Shown piece by piece: positions 25,255 through 35,212 of a DNA stretch of 64,000 bases. Under the pieces are notes generated by a model, which saw nothing but the letters and a program-made list of their open reading frames with translations, searched no databases and was not told where the DNA came from. How positions within the stretch are numbered: position 1 is the first letter of the stretch; every line of letters begins with the position of its first letter. A program made the position numbers and the translations under genes. The stretch comes from Erwinia aphidicola (GTDB lineage: Bacteria; Pseudomonadota; Gammaproteobacteria; Enterobacterales; Enterobacteriaceae): positions 1 through 64,000 of the forward strand of contig NZ_JACXBP010000006.1 in NCBI RefSeq assembly GCF_014773485.1, in the 5' to 3' direction.

Positions 25255-25287
25255 AAACGGGCAGGCGCATTTCTGCCCTGCCCGTTT
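25255..25287. terminator. Shared terminator of gstA and pdxY
   Basis: An 11-bp stem (25255-25265 with 25277-25287) with A/T flanks on both sides, between two convergent genes, so it can work in both directions. Confidence 0.85.
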
Positions 25288-25290
25288 CTC

Positions 25291-26151
25291 TTAGAGTTTT
25301 ACCGCGGCAAAGTGCTGCTGCGGTTCGGCAATCGCCTGCTGCGCCGCAACCAGCTGCAGTTCATACTCGCCCATCTGATGCGTTTTCAGCATCACCTCAT
25401 ACACCGCTGCCGTCACGTGCTCCAGCGCCTGCTGGAGAGACAGGCCGTGCAGCAGATCGACCAGCAGCAGCCCGCTGGTGAGGTCGCCCACGCCAACCGG
25501 CTGGCGCACGCCGAAATCGATCAGCGGGCGGGCAATGTGCCAGGCTTCATCGACCGTCACCAGCAGCATTTCAAAGCGATCGCTGCGATAGCCGGCTCGC
25601 GCCAGATGCTTAATTAGCACGACTTTTGGCCCACGGGCAATGAGTTCGCGTGCAGCTGCTACCGCTTCTGCCACGTCCGCCACCTGACGGCCGCTGAGCA
25701 TTTCCAGCTCCAGCAGGTTTGGCGCAATGATGTCGCTGGCTGGCAGTGAGGCATGAGTATGAAACTCCGCCACGCCCGGCGCCACAATACAGCCTTTCTC
25801 CGGATGCCCCATCACCGGGTCACAGAAATACCAGGCGTCCGGATTGGCGGCTTTCACCATGCGCACGATCTCAAGGATAGCTTCGCCCTGCTCGGCAGAG
25901 CCAAGATAGCCGCTAAGCACGGCATTGCAGGTTTTCAGGCGGTCAATATCGCCAATCCCGCGCGCGATGTCCGTCAGGTGGCTGGCCGGCATCACGGAAC
26001 CGGTCCAGTGGCCGTACTGAGTATGGTTGGAGAACTGTACGGTATTCAGCGGCCAAACGTTTGCGCCAAGGCGACGCATGGGGAATTCTGCTGCGCTGTT
26101 ACCCGCATGACCAAAGACCGTATGAGACTGGATGGAGAGAATGTTTTTCAT
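25291..26151 (-). CDS. pdxY: Pyridoxal kinase PdxY
   Basis: 286 residues, ribokinase-like fold. It phosphorylates pyridoxal with ATP in the B6 salvage pathway. Visible blocks: [21 protein letters not shown] (cut), the [14 protein letters not shown] segment, [11 protein letters not shown], and the [10 protein letters not shown] motif with the catalytic Asp near residue 220. It follows tyrS and lies in the same direction as pdxH, as in E. coli, although a terminator-like stem separates it from tyrS. Confidence 0.95.
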   Translation of the reverse strand: MKNILSIQSHTVFGHAGNSAAEFPMRRLGANVWPLNTVQFSNHTQYGHWTGSVMPASHLTDIARGIGDIDRLKTCNAVLSGYLGSAEQGEAILEIVRMVKAANPDAWYFCDPVMGHPEKGCIVAPGVAEFHTHASLPASDIIAPNLLELEMLSGRQVADVAEAVAAARELIARGPKVVLIKHLARAGYRSDRFEMLLVTVDEAWHIARPLIDFGVRQPVGVGDLTSGLLLVDLLHGLSLQQALEHVTAAVYEVMLKTHQMGEYELQLVAAQQAIAEPQQHFAAVKL

Positions 26152-26176
26152 CGCGCTAACCTGACCTTTCTTGCCA

Positions 26177-26202
26177 TTAAAAAAGCCGGCGTTAACCGGC
26201 TT
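26177..26202 (-). terminator. Terminator after tyrS
   Basis: A 7-bp stem (26183-26189 with 26196-26202) followed on the minus strand by six U. It lies between tyrS and pdxY, so pdxY may depend on read-through or its own promoter. Confidence 0.75.
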
Positions 26203-26232
26203 AGGGACGGAGCAAAACCCCGACCGATTTTA

Positions 26233-27507
26233 TTATTTCCAGCTGATTAAGCTGTAGTTCTTTTTACCGCGGCGCAGCAGCGTGTACTTATCGAACAGGC
26301 GGTCATCAGCGCTAAACGCATACTCGGCGTTAGTCTGCAGCGTGCCGTTAATGCTGACGGATTTGGCATCAATCAGTTTGCGCGCCTGCCCGCGGGAGGG
26401 GGCCAGTTCAGAATCAACCAGCGCCTGCTGCAGATCCTGACCGGACTCCAGCTCCACGCCCGGCATACCGTCCTGCGCCAGCTGCGCCAGATCCTGCTCT
26501 GTCAGCTCGCTCAGTGCGCCGGAGAACAGGCTTTGGGTGATGCGTTTAGCCGCCACCAGGCCCTCTTCGCCGTGCACCAGTCTGGTGACCTGCTCGGCCA
26601 GGACATACTGGGCGCGGGGTGCTTTGCCGCTGTTTTTGTCTTCTTCTTCCAGCGCATTGATCTCGTCAATGCTCATAAAGGTGAAGAACTTCAGGAAGCG
26701 ATAAACGTCAGCGTCAGCGGTGTTGATCCAGAACTGATAGAACTTATACGGGCTGGTTTTCTTCGCGTCCAGCCACACTGCGCCACCTTCGGTCTTGCCA
26801 AATTTGGTGCCGTCTGACTTGGTGATCAGCGGAACGGTCAGGCCAAAGACCTGATTCTGATGCAGGCGGCGCGTCAGATCGATGCCGGAGGTAATGTTGC
26901 CCCACTGGTCGGAACCCCCAATCTGCAGCGCCACGCCGTGACGCTCGTTCAGGCAGGCAAAGTCATAGCCCTGCAGCAGGTTGTAAGAGAATTCGGTGAA
27001 GGAGATCCCCTGGTCATCGCGGTTCAGGCGCTGCTTAACGGCTTCCTTGTTGATCATCTGATTCACAGAGAAATGCTTGCCGATATCACGCAGGAAGGTC
27101 AGCACGTTCATGCCGCCAAACCAGTCATAGTTATTGGCCGCAATGGCGCTGTTGTCACCGCAGTTAAAATCGAGGAACGGTGCTACCTGGTGGCGGATTT
27201 TTTCCACCCACTCATTCACGGTATCGCTGGTGTTCAGCTTGCGCTCGGCCGCTTTAAAACTCGGGTCACCGATCAGACCGGTAGCCCCACCGACCAGTGC
27301 CACAGGCTTGTGTCCGGCATCCTGAAAACGCTTCAGGCAGAGCAACGGCACCAGATGCCCCAAATGCAAGCTGTCGGCAGTCGGATCGAAACCGCAATAG
27401 AGAGCGATTGGCCCCTGTGCCAGTCGTTCTGCTAACGCTTCCTCGTCCGTTACCTGGGCAACAAGGCCCCGCTCTTGCAATTGTTTGATCAGGTTACTGC
27501 TGGCCAT
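26233..27507 (-). CDS. tyrS: Tyrosyl-tRNA synthetase
   Basis: 424 residues, a class I synthetase. The HIGH-type motif is HLGH in [12 protein letters not shown], the KMSKS-type motif is KFGKT, and the tyrosine-binding segment is YGLLQGYDF-like ([11 protein letters not shown]). The C-terminal S4 RNA-binding domain (about 355-420) has [20 protein letters not shown]. It charges tRNA-Tyr in the cytoplasm. It lies 134 nt behind pdxH, in the conserved order pdxH-tyrS-pdxY. Confidence 0.97.
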   Translation of the reverse strand: MASSNLIKQLQERGLVAQVTDEEALAERLAQGPIALYCGFDPTADSLHLGHLVPLLCLKRFQDAGHKPVALVGGATGLIGDPSFKAAERKLNTSDTVNEWVEKIRHQVAPFLDFNCGDNSAIAANNYDWFGGMNVLTFLRDIGKHFSVNQMINKEAVKQRLNRDDQGISFTEFSYNLLQGYDFACLNERHGVALQIGGSDQWGNITSGIDLTRRLHQNQVFGLTVPLITKSDGTKFGKTEGGAVWLDAKKTSPYKFYQFWINTADADVYRFLKFFTFMSIDEINALEEEDKNSGKAPRAQYVLAEQVTRLVHGEEGLVAAKRITQSLFSGALSELTEQDLAQLAQDGMPGVELESGQDLQQALVDSELAPSRGQARKLIDAKSVSINGTLQTNAEYAFSADDRLFDKYTLLRRGKKNYSLISWK

Positions 27508-27641
27508 CTAAGACTCCATGTAAAAAAAGTCTGCACCTGGGCTGGTACACAGCTTTCCGCTGAAACGCGGAGAAAAAATAAGGGGTATAGAATAAAGCGC
27601 GGGATCGGGCTGGTCCAGCGCTTAGCGGCATTATTTCGTGT

Positions 27642-28298
27642 TTACGGTGCCAGGCGGTCAATTTTCCACGCATCGCCTTCGCGCTGGTAGAAAAATCGGT
27701 CATGCAGGCGGTGAGCCCCCCCCTGCCAGAACTCCATTGAGTCGATTTTGATGCGGTAGCCACCCCAGAAACTCGGCAAGGGGATCTCGCCCTGCTGAAA
27801 CTTCTGCTTCAGCTCGAGGAACTTGCCTTCCAGCACGCCACGCGCCGAAATACGGCTCGACTGCTTTGACACCCAGGCACCGAGCTGGCTGTCGCGCGGG
27901 CGGCTGTGGAAATACTTCACCACTTCCAGCGTCGACAGGCGTTCCACGCTGCCCAGCACCATCACCTGGCGCTCCAGCATATGCCATGGGAACAGCAGGC
28001 TGATGCGCGGATTGGTTTCCAGCTGCTTCGCTTTGCGGCTCCCCAGATTGGTATAAAACACCATACCCTGAGCATCGAAATGCTTGAGCAGCACGATACG
28101 TTGATAGGGCTGGCCCTGCTCGTCTACGGTCGCGACGCTCATGGCCGTCGGATCCGGCAGCTGAGCCTCAACCGCCTGGTTAAGCCAGTGTTCAAACAGG
28201 CTCAACGGGTCTTCAGGAAGATCCTTGCGGCGCAGGCCACCGCGCGTATATTCACGGCGCAGATGGGCTATTTGTTGCAGGTGATCGCTGTCGGTCAT
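27642..28298 (-). CDS. pdxH: Pyridoxine/pyridoxamine 5'-phosphate oxidase
   Basis: 218 residues, the E. coli length. FMN split-barrel enzyme that makes pyridoxal 5'-phosphate. Conserved blocks: [72 protein letters not shown] and the C-terminal [20 protein letters not shown] (cut). The gene begins with two ATG codons (28301, 28298); the second matches the usual length. It runs with mliC and anmK upstream on the same strand. Confidence 0.96.
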   Translation of the reverse strand: MTDSDHLQQIAHLRREYTRGGLRRKDLPEDPLSLFEHWLNQAVEAQLPDPTAMSVATVDEQGQPYQRIVLLKHFDAQGMVFYTNLGSRKAKQLETNPRISLLFPWHMLERQVMVLGSVERLSTLEVVKYFHSRPRDSQLGAWVSKQSSRISARGVLEGKFLELKQKFQQGEIPLPSFWGGYRIKIDSMEFWQGGAHRLHDRFFYQREGDAWKIDRLAP

Positions 28299-28363
28299 CA
28301 TTGCGGCTTCTGAGTAGTGAGGGATACGGCATTGTGCGCCGCACCCTGCAATATTTCAATCAG

Positions 28364-28681
28364 TTAACGGGCTGGAACCTGCTGACAGTCGTTAATAATT
28401 ATTCGGTCGTTGCGCTCAACAAAGGCACTCTCGCCCTTTGACCAGAAGGTATAATGACCGTCACTGTAGCGGGTGCCGGAAGCCGCAACCTGCTGCTTCA
28501 GAACCAGCTGTTCACCGTCCAGAATCAGGCTCACTTCCTCTTTGCTGTTATCCAGCTTCACCGTCAGCGGCAGGGTGCCACAGGTATAATGCAGTGTTTG
28601 CACCTGCTCTTGATCCTCTGGCTGGAAATAGCTACAGCCGGACAGGGCAACCAGTAAGCCTGCGAGATACCACTTTTTCAT
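28364..28681 (-). CDS. mliC: Membrane-bound lysozyme inhibitor of C-type lysozyme MliC
   Basis: 105 residues. Lipoprotein signal with VALSGC (Cys16), then the small beta-barrel MliC domain with YTCG, SGTRYSDGHYTFWSKGESAFVE and a closing Cys in INDCQQ that should form a disulfide with the Cys of YTCG. The conserved Ser/Lys loop motif for insertion into the lysozyme active site is in the TFWSKG region. AGGAG lies 6 nt before the second of two ATGs. Located between anmK and pdxH, as in E. coli; both flanks are same-strand. Confidence 0.92.
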   Translation of the reverse strand: MKKWYLAGLLVALSGCSYFQPEDQEQVQTLHYTCGTLPLTVKLDNSKEEVSLILDGEQLVLKQQVAASGTRYSDGHYTFWSKGESAFVERNDRIIINDCQQVPAR

Positions 28682-28744
28682 CATTCACTCCTTGTTAGTT
28701 CTCCACTCTGCAGTCAGGGTAGAGTGCCGTTTCAGACGATGCAA

Positions 28745-29863
28745 TCAGCGAATTGGACGGTTTGCCGGGAATATTGCCCCGATAACAGAGGCTTCGCGCG
28801 CGCCGGTAACGGAGGGCAGATTGCCCGGCAGGCCGCTCAGCGTGCGCCAGGCTAGCCAGGCAAATGCCAGCGCCTCCATATCGTCTCCGCCGATCCCTGC
28901 CTCGTCCGTGCTGCTGACTTCGGTTCCCGCCAGCTGCGCCGCAATGCGCGCCATCAGCAGTGGATTACGCCCGCCGCCGCCACACACCAGCAGACGGTCA
29001 CAACCGCCGCTCAGCAATACCTGCTCGCAAATCGTGGTGGCGGTCAGTTCCACCAGCGTCGCCTGCACATCCTGCGCTGCCAGCCCCGGGAAGGTGGAGA
29101 GTTGCTGTTCCAGCCAGCTGAGGTTGAAGTATTCTCGTCCGGTGCTTTTCGGTGCGGCCAGGGCGAAGTACGGGTCGCTCAGCATCTGCTGCAACAGCGG
29201 CCAGACTACGCTGCCCGATGCTCCCCATGCGCCATCCTTATCGTATGGCAGCCCCTGCTGACGCCAGACCCAGGCGTCCATCAGCATATTGCCGGGACCG
29301 GTGTCAAAACCGCGCAGCGTTTTGCCCGGCAGTAACAGGGAAAGATTGGCGATGCCACCGATATTCAGCACCATTCGCCGCTCGGTGGGATGGCTGAGCA
29401 CTGCGTGATGAAACGCCGGGACCAGCGGCGCACCCTGCCCGCCAAGGGCCATATCGCGGCGGCGGAAATCGCCCACTACCGTAATCCCCGTCGCGGCAGC
29501 AATCTGGTTGTTGTCACCGATCTGCAGAGTGTTTGGCGCATCCCCCAGCGGCTCATGCCACACCGTCTGCCCGTGGCAACCTATGGCGACAATCTCCTCG
29601 CTGGCGATCCCCTGCTGTTTCAGCAACGCCTGCACGGCCTCGGCGAACAGTCGTCCCAGGCGGGTATCCAACTGGCCTAATTGTGAAAGCGTTAGCGACT
29701 GTCCCTGACATATCGCAAGGATCTGCAAGCGCAGTTCCTGAGGGATAGGATGACTGTAGCTTGCCTGCTGTGCCACCATCTGACCATCAATGGCGGCCAG
29801 TACCACATCAATACCATCAAGACTGGTACCGGACATCACGCCAATGTAGCGCCCTGAATTCAT
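28745..29863 (-). CDS. anmK: Anhydro-N-acetylmuramic acid kinase
   Basis: 372 residues. It phosphorylates and hydrolyses anhMurNAc to MurNAc-6-phosphate in peptidoglycan recycling. The N-terminal phosphate loop is [12 protein letters not shown]; other blocks are [37 protein letters not shown] and [14 protein letters not shown]. It is divergent from slyB and leads the run anmK-mliC-pdxH-tyrS-pdxY. Confidence 0.96.
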   Translation of the reverse strand: MNSGRYIGVMSGTSLDGIDVVLAAIDGQMVAQQASYSHPIPQELRLQILAICQGQSLTLSQLGQLDTRLGRLFAEAVQALLKQQGIASEEIVAIGCHGQTVWHEPLGDAPNTLQIGDNNQIAAATGITVVGDFRRRDMALGGQGAPLVPAFHHAVLSHPTERRMVLNIGGIANLSLLLPGKTLRGFDTGPGNMLMDAWVWRQQGLPYDKDGAWGASGSVVWPLLQQMLSDPYFALAAPKSTGREYFNLSWLEQQLSTFPGLAAQDVQATLVELTATTICEQVLLSGGCDRLLVCGGGGRNPLLMARIAAQLAGTEVSSTDEAGIGGDDMEALAFAWLAWRTLSGLPGNLPSVTGAREASVIGAIFPANRPIR

Positions 29864-29992
29864 GCTTTACCCCTACCCGGGTGTGAGTTTCATGCTCCCA
29901 GCCTGGCAAAATTAACGCCGCAATTCTATGATTTAGGCATCTTTAATTGGCGATGAAATTTATCTGGCATTTTATGTTGTGATTGAAGCGAC

Positions 29993-30007
29993 GTTTAATC
30001 GCGTTGC
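29993..30007 (+). promoter_or_regulatory. slyB: Possible PhoP box upstream of slyB
   Basis: GTTTA-N5-GTTGC matches 8 of 10 positions of the GTTTA-N5-GTTTA direct repeat bound by PhoP. slyB is a PhoP target in E. coli and Salmonella. It lies 120 nt upstream of the slyB start. Confidence 0.4.
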
Positions 30008-30126
30008 ATTATGTTTCTGCGGTGCTTTTACAAACTATTAGTGAGTAACGTGCCGGTTGTGCCATATAATAATGCTATTGACCGCTGCTATGGTTGGCAG
30101 CACCTGTAACAGATAGGAGTTCTATT

Positions 30127-30594
30127 ATGATGAAGCGTTTAGTCGTGGTGGCGCTTGCCGGGATGACGCTAGCTGGCTGTGTGAATGACAACACCCTTTC
30201 CGGTGATGTTTACAGTGCCTCTGAAGCGAAACAGGTGCAGAGAGTGACCTATGGCACGCTGGTTTCTGTGCGTCCGGTACAGATCCAGGGTGGCGATGAT
30301 AGCAATATTATCGGGGCGATTGGTGGTGCAGTGCTGGGTGGTTTCCTTGGTAACACCGTCGGTGGCGGTACCGGGCGCAGCCTTGCCACGGCAGCCGGTG
30401 CCGTGGCGGGTGGTGTAGCAGGCCAGGGCGTGCAGGGCTCTCTGAACAAGAGCCAGGGTGTAGAGCTGGAAATCCGTCAGGATGATGGCAACACCATCAT
30501 GGTGGTACAGAAACAGGCAGCCAGCCGTTATGCCGTTGGCCAGCGTGTTTCCATGGCGTCAAACGGCAGCCAGGTCACCGTTTCCCCACGCTAA
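30127..30594 (+). CDS. slyB: Outer membrane lipoprotein SlyB
   Basis: 155 residues, the same as E. coli. Lipoprotein signal with TLAGC (Cys18), then a long glycine-zipper membrane segment (about 60-100: alternating GG/GA motifs) and a C-terminal domain with VELEIRQDDGNTIMVVQKQ. In the family it forms oligomeric rings that protect outer-membrane proteins under stress and is PhoP-regulated. TAGGAG precedes the start. Two ATGs are adjacent (30127, 30130). Confidence 0.95.
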   Translation: MMKRLVVVALAGMTLAGCVNDNTLSGDVYSASEAKQVQRVTYGTLVSVRPVQIQGGDDSNIIGAIGGAVLGGFLGNTVGGGTGRSLATAAGAVAGGVAGQGVQGSLNKSQGVELEIRQDDGNTIMVVQKQAASRYAVGQRVSMASNGSQVTVSPR

Positions 30595-30615
30595 TCCGCA
30601 ATCCGCTCGTATGAT

Positions 30616-30645
30616 AAAAAAACCGGCCTGAGAGCCGGTTTTTTT
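30616..30645. terminator. Bidirectional terminator between slyB and slyA
   Basis: A 12-bp stem (30616-30627 with 30634-30645) with an A run on the left and a T run on the right, so it works for both convergent genes. It overlaps the slyA stop codon. Confidence 0.9.
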
Positions 30646-31087
30646 ATTCGTCTTTTCCCTGAAGTTCAAGGATATTTTTTTCCAACCTGGCGATCAGCGT
30701 CACCATCTTGTCGATCTCCGCCTGCGAAATGCCCGCGAGGATATCATCGCGAGTGGCGTCAATAACGTGCTCAACCTGAGTGATAATCGGCTCGGCCTGT
30801 TGTGTCAGCTTGATGCGTTTCGCCCTGCGGTCACTGGCGCAGGTGCTGCGCGTAATCAAACCTTTCTCTTCAAGCTGGTCCAGCGTGCGTACCAGAGAAG
30901 GCTGTTCGATACCAATGGCTTTTGCTAACTGAATCTGCGACTGCTCAGGCGGAAGCTGATGGATATTATGCAACGTAACCCAGTGGGTTTGCGTCAGCTC
31001 CAACGGCTTGAGTCGCTGATCGATCAGAGCACGCCAGATGCGTACTAATCTTGCAAGGTCGGTTCCCAAGGGGGTATCCAATTTCAA
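30644..31087 (-). CDS. slyA: MarR-family regulator SlyA
   Basis: 147 residues, nearly identical to enterobacterial SlyA in the DNA-binding core ([64 protein letters not shown]). SlyA counteracts H-NS and controls envelope and virulence genes. The C-terminal helix differs more, as usual. It is divergent from ydhIJK, its classical target, with a SlyA-like box in the gap next to its own start. Confidence 0.96.
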   Translation of the reverse strand: MKLDTPLGTDLARLVRIWRALIDQRLKPLELTQTHWVTLHNIHQLPPEQSQIQLAKAIGIEQPSLVRTLDQLEEKGLITRSTCASDRRAKRIKLTQQAEPIITQVEHVIDATRDDILAGISQAEIDKMVTLIARLEKNILELQGKDE

Positions 31088-31097
31088 CTCCTTATAA

Positions 31098-31109
31098 TTA
31101 GCTTGCTAG
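31098..31109. promoter_or_regulatory. slyA: SlyA operator-like box
   Basis: TTAGCTTGCTAG matches 9 of 12 positions of the TTAGCAAGCTAA consensus and keeps both half-site cores. It lies 11 nt upstream of the slyA start, in the slyA/ydhI gap, suggesting autoregulation and control of ydhIJK. Confidence 0.55.
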
Positions 31110-31229
31110 CTATCACGCCTCATTCTAGACTATTCTGCGAGTTTACAGGACAAAATACAAATCCATCCTTAGAGATGTCGTATTAAGTTGTCGGTCGCCT
31201 GCAACGCACCGGGAAGAAGGATTCAGCGT

Positions 31230-31466
31230 TTGATAACATCACTTTTGCCCTCAGCAAGTCCCTTCACCGACCTGGTGTTGGGTGCTTCGCTCTATTTTCC
31301 ACCGCTGTTTAAAGCCGTTTTACTCGGTTTTTTCATCTGGCTGCTGCTTCACCCCCTGCTGCGAGACTGGATGTATTCAGGTGAAATCTGGCACCCCACG
31401 CTACTGGATCTCTCGCTGTTCATTCTCTGCGTAGCAGCTTCGCTGTGGCTATTCATCACCGGGTAA
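31230..31466 (+). CDS. ydhI: Small inner-membrane protein YdhI (DUF1656, AaeX-like)
   Basis: 78 residues if translation begins at the TTG at 31230, which gives exactly the E. coli length and follows AAGAAGG by 9 nt; the upstream open frame to 31188 is unrelated to the family. Two hydrophobic helices (about 22-37 and 57-75) flank a [13 protein letters not shown] loop; [12 protein letters not shown] is the family motif. It is the first gene of the tripartite efflux-like operon ydhIJK, divergent from slyA. Its exact role is not known. Confidence 0.88.
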   Translation: MITSLLPSASPFTDLVLGASLYFPPLFKAVLLGFFIWLLLHPLLRDWMYSGEIWHPTLLDLSLFILCVAASLWLFITG

Positions 31467-31470
31467 GACT

Positions 31471-32328
31471 ATGAAACTGAGTTCACTGAAGTACTTTTCA
31501 ACCCTGATTTTTTTCACTGCTGCGATCGCGGCGGGCTGGTGGATGTGGAACTACTACATGCAGTCGCCGTGGACGCGTGATGGCAAAGTTCGTGCTGAAC
31601 TGGTGAGCATCACGCCGCAGGTTTCCGGACGAATTGAGAAGCTGGACGTTGAGGACAACCAGTTTGTTCACAAAGGGGAGCGGCTGTTCACGCTGGATGA
31701 TGAACCTTTCCGGATTGCCGTGCTCAATGCAGAGGCAAAGCTGGCGCAGGCGCAGTCTGACCTCGTCAAAGCAGAGCATGAAGCCCGCCGCCGCCAGAAC
31801 CTGCCGCGTAATGTGATTTCCGCAGAAGATCTCGATGCGGCCAACCTGCAGGCAAAATCGATGGATTCAGCCGCGAAAGCTGCGCAGGCGGAGCTGGATC
31901 AGGCTAAGTGGAATCTGTCACAAACGGTGGTTTATGCGCCCACCGATGGCTGGATTAATAATCTGGCTACGCGTATCGGCGATTACGCCACCACCGGAAC
32001 GCCCCTGTTTGTGCTGGTCGATAGCCACTCTTTCTATGTTGTCGGCTATTTTGAAGAGACCAAGCTGCGCCACATCAAACCCGGTGCGCAGGCCAATATT
32101 CGTCTCTACAGCGACGACCGTCAACTCGCGGGAACCGTGCAAAGCATTGGCCGGGCTATCTACGATCAAAGTGTAGAAACTGACAGCGGGCTGACGCCGG
32201 ATATCAAACCGAATGTTCCCTGGGTCAGGCTGGCACAGCGTGTTCCCGTGCGAATAAAGCTTGCGAACGTCCCTCCGGACGCATCGCTGGTTGCCGGAAC
32301 AACCTGTACCATTTCGATCCAGCACTGA
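31471..32328 (+). CDS. ydhJ: HlyD/EmrA-type membrane fusion protein YdhJ
   Basis: 285 residues. N-terminal membrane anchor (about 8-25), then a beta/lipoyl half-motif ([27 protein letters not shown], cut), a helical hairpin ([24 protein letters not shown]), the second lipoyl half ([13 protein letters not shown]) and a barrel with [13 protein letters not shown]. It links the inner-membrane pump YdhK to an outer-membrane channel in the periplasm. It starts 4 nt after ydhI and is close to p-hydroxybenzoic acid efflux AaeA in type. Substrates are unknown. Confidence 0.92.
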   Translation: MKLSSLKYFSTLIFFTAAIAAGWWMWNYYMQSPWTRDGKVRAELVSITPQVSGRIEKLDVEDNQFVHKGERLFTLDDEPFRIAVLNAEAKLAQAQSDLVKAEHEARRRQNLPRNVISAEDLDAANLQAKSMDSAAKAAQAELDQAKWNLSQTVVYAPTDGWINNLATRIGDYATTGTPLFVLVDSHSFYVVGYFEETKLRHIKPGAQANIRLYSDDRQLAGTVQSIGRAIYDQSVETDSGLTPDIKPNVPWVRLAQRVPVRIKLANVPPDASLVAGTTCTISIQH

Positions 32329-32335
32329 GGCCCTG

Positions 32336-34327
32336 ATGAATTTTAGCTGGCTGGAATGGCAGCAACTTCCGTGGATCAAAGCCACGAGTGGCCAATGGCG
32401 CTATGCCCTGCGCAACGCGATTGCCATGTGTCTGGCGCTGAGCATCGCTTACGGATTACAGCTGGATGAACCCTACTGGGCAATGACCTCCGCTGCCGTA
32501 GTCAGTTTCCCTACCCTGGGCGGCGTAATCAGTAAAAGCCTGGGCCGTATTGTCGGCAGCATGCTAGGGGCCGCTGCCGCGCTGATTATTGCCGGGCATA
32601 CCCTGAACGACCCATGGCTTTTTGCTGTGGCCATTGCTGGCTGGCTGGCGCTCTGCACCTGGGTGTCGAATCATTATCAAAATAACGTCGCTTATGCTTT
32701 TTCTTTGGCGGGTTATACTGCAGCAATTATCGCGTTTACCAGCGTCAACGTGGTTGAAATCGATGATATCTGGACTATCGCTCAGGCGCGCGTCTGCGAG
32801 GTTATCTCCGGGATCCTCTGCGGCGGCCTGATGATGATGATATTGCCCAGCACCTCAGATGGTGATTCGCTGATTCGCTCGCTGAAAGAGATGCACGGCA
32901 AGCTGCTGGATCACGCTACCCTGCTGTTGCAGCGTGAAAGCACCGACAATATCCGCCAAGCCCATGAGAACGTTATCGGCCAGATCCTGACGATGAACCT
33001 GTTACGTATTCAGGCATTCTGGAGCCATTATCGTTTTCGGCGGCAAAACAATGTACTCAACTATATCCTCCACCAGCAGCTGCGCCTGACCAGCGTCATC
33101 TCCAGCCTGCGGCGAATGCTGCTACTGTGGGAAAATCCGCCCGAGGTGCTGTTTAGCGCTATGCATCAGATGCTGGCCGAGTTAGCCCGTGGGGATGCTG
33201 ACAAATACCGGCTGGCACAAATTCTGCGCTCTGCGGCTCCGCAGGACCGCACGGATTATCGGCATCGTGCTTTCTGGAATCGTTTACGCTATTTCTGCTG
33301 GCTGTATCTGAATATCTCGCGCTGGTTACGACAGTTTGAACGCGCAGATAGCCAGGCCTGGCTTTCGCCTCCCCCCTCACCGCCACTGGCGCGCCAGGCC
33401 GATGGCGCCGAAGCGGGGTGGAATGCCTTACGCACTTTCTGCGTTATTTTACTGGGATGTAGTTTTTCTATCGCCACTCAGTGGGAGTCGGGACCGTCAG
33501 CCCTGACGCTGGCAGCCATTAGCTGCGTGCTTTACTCATCATCCCCTTCCCCTACCAGCAGCGTTTCGCTGTTGTTAAAAACCCTTGGCCTGCTGTCGAT
33601 ATTCAGCTTTGTCATGAAGTTTGGCCTGATGGTGCAGGTTAACGTTCTGTGGCAATTCCTTATTGTGCTATTTCCACTGCTGCTAACTTTACAACTGTTC
33701 AAACTTCAGCAAAAAAAACGGGCGGCACTCTGGGGTCAGCTGATCGTCTTTATGGGCTCTTTCCTCGCCGTAACTAATCCACCCACCTATGATTATCAAA
33801 GCTTTATCAATGATAACCTGGCCAAAGTCTGCGGCGTGATGCTGGTTTGGATAGCCTTTCATATTCTTCGCCCCAGCTCGGACAAACGCCGCAGTCGGCG
33901 CCACATCCGTTCGCTACGCCGGGAGTTCGTTGACCAGTTAGGCAGGCACCCACGGCTCAATCAGGACAGTTTTGAGTCACTGATCTACCACCGCATTGAC
34001 CAGCTCAATAACAGCCGTGACGATCAGGCCCGTTTGTGGCTGTTGCGCTGGGGAGTGGTACTACTGAACTGTTCGCATATCGCCTGGCAGCTGCGCGAAT
34101 GGCGCCCTCGAACGCCTGAACTGGCGCAAATCCGCGATGCGGTTCTGAAGGATCTGCAAACCATCATCAGCGAGCGCGGTGTTCATCACGTTTCACTCAA
34201 TGACACGCTCAACACGCTGCAGCAGCGCATTGATATGTTGAGCCGTGCTCAGGAAGAACAGGAAACGGAACTGGCGGGCATTATCTGGCGCTTACTCTGT
34301 TCGTTGTCACAGCTCAGACAGGGCTAA
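32336..34327 (+). CDS. ydhK: FUSC-family inner-membrane transporter YdhK (AaeB-like)
   Basis: 663 residues (E. coli YdhK is 670). Two blocks of membrane helices (about 25-160 and 360-500) are each followed by a cytoplasmic helical domain, the FUSC/aromatic-acid exporter layout. The conserved start of the first block is [30 protein letters not shown] (cut). The ATG at 32336 is 7 nt after the ydhJ stop; an earlier start would run inside ydhJ. It is the pump of the ydhIJK operon, which SlyA probably controls. Confidence 0.92.
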   Translation: MNFSWLEWQQLPWIKATSGQWRYALRNAIAMCLALSIAYGLQLDEPYWAMTSAAVVSFPTLGGVISKSLGRIVGSMLGAAAALIIAGHTLNDPWLFAVAIAGWLALCTWVSNHYQNNVAYAFSLAGYTAAIIAFTSVNVVEIDDIWTIAQARVCEVISGILCGGLMMMILPSTSDGDSLIRSLKEMHGKLLDHATLLLQRESTDNIRQAHENVIGQILTMNLLRIQAFWSHYRFRRQNNVLNYILHQQLRLTSVISSLRRMLLLWENPPEVLFSAMHQMLAELARGDADKYRLAQILRSAAPQDRTDYRHRAFWNRLRYFCWLYLNISRWLRQFERADSQAWLSPPPSPPLARQADGAEAGWNALRTFCVILLGCSFSIATQWESGPSALTLAAISCVLYSSSPSPTSSVSLLLKTLGLLSIFSFVMKFGLMVQVNVLWQFLIVLFPLLLTLQLFKLQQKKRAALWGQLIVFMGSFLAVTNPPTYDYQSFINDNLAKVCGVMLVWIAFHILRPSSDKRRSRRHIRSLRREFVDQLGRHPRLNQDSFESLIYHRIDQLNNSRDDQARLWLLRWGVVLLNCSHIAWQLREWRPRTPELAQIRDAVLKDLQTIISERGVHHVSLNDTLNTLQQRIDMLSRAQEEQETELAGIIWRLLCSLSQLRQG

Positions 34328-34458
34328 ACCCAGTTTTTGCGCAGTCGCTCTGAAAATTAATAACAGGCGGTATTATTTTTACGCAGACAGGTTTAATCTC
34401 CTCGCCAGTGAGCATAAAATAGCCGACGGAGAACGACACCGTGTTCAGGGAGGATGAG

Positions 34459-35208
34459 ATGCATACTGGGATGAAAAACAGACACTCGCACGATGATTTA
34501 ACGGTTATCAGGCTTTCACAGCAAGAAATGCAGCGATCTCAACAGGTGATGGCGTCATCTCTGCATGAGCTGAAACAGGCGCAGCAGGCCTCTGATTTAT
34601 CACTGCAGGACGTGAAGCAAACGCAACAGGCGATGGCATCATCACTGCACGAGCTGAAACAGGCGCAGCAGGCAACTGATTTATCGCTGCAGGACGTGAA
34701 GCAAACGCAACAGGTGATGGCGTCATCACTGCACGAGCTGAAACAGGCGCAGCAGGCGACTGATTTATCGCTGCAGGACGTGAAGCAAACGCAACAGGTG
34801 ATGGCGTCTTCAATGCACGAGCTGAAACAGGCGCAGCAGGCGACTGATTTTTCGGTGCAGGAGCTGAAAATTTCATTTCAGAAAATGGATGTTTCACAGC
34901 AGGAAATGAAGCAGTCGCAGCAGGAAATGAAACTCGATATTCGCGCGCTGCAGCAGGGCCAGTTGGGTCTGGTGAAAGACATTTCGGGGCTGGTTAAACG
35001 CCAGGAGCTGGAAGAACTGCGTGCGGAAACCCAGGAAGAGTTTCGCCTGGTGCGTTGTGAAATGCGCAGTATGCGCACCGAACTTAAAGCAGAAATCGGC
35101 ATCCTAAGAAACGATGCGCGTGCCGATTTCAGGCTGCTGTTCGGAGCGTTAATTACCCTCGCCATTGGCATGACAGGCCTGCTGGCGAAGGCATTTCACT
35201 GGATATAA
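34459..35208 (+). CDS. Unrecognised coiled-coil membrane-tethered protein with four 28-residue repeats
   Basis: 249 residues from the ATG at 34459, which follows AGGGAGGA; a GTG at 34441 is in frame. Residues about 31-140 are four near-identical 28-residue repeats of the type LHELKQAQQATDLSLQDVKQ, rich in Gln and in heptad-like spacing, so a long coiled coil is expected. A charged coiled-coil part follows (ELEELRAETQEEFRLV, MRTELKAEIGILRNDAR), then one C-terminal membrane helix (about 224-244) ending in KAFHWI. This C-terminal layout resembles DUF1640/CCDC90-type proteins, but the similarity is weak. No E. coli counterpart exists between ydhK and ydhF. Function unknown. Confidence 0.75.
   Translation: MHTGMKNRHSHDDLTVIRLSQQEMQRSQQVMASSLHELKQAQQASDLSLQDVKQTQQAMASSLHELKQAQQATDLSLQDVKQTQQVMASSLHELKQAQQATDLSLQDVKQTQQVMASSMHELKQAQQATDFSVQELKISFQKMDVSQQEMKQSQQEMKLDIRALQQGQLGLVKDISGLVKRQELEELRAETQEEFRLVRCEMRSMRTELKAEIGILRNDARADFRLLFGALITLAIGMTGLLAKAFHWI
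34549..34884 (+). repeat. 84-bp tandem repeat, four in-frame units
   Basis: Units begin at 34549, 34633, 34717 and 34801. The first three differ by only a few bases each, and the last diverges after about 50 bp. The unit length is a multiple of three, so gain or loss of units keeps the frame and changes only the coiled-coil length. Confidence 0.92.
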
Positions 35209-35212
35209 GAGT

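Noticed and set aside
34549-34884. CRISPR-like array
   Set aside because: The 84-bp units are contiguous with no unique spacers and lie inside one reading frame, so they are a protein-coding tandem repeat.
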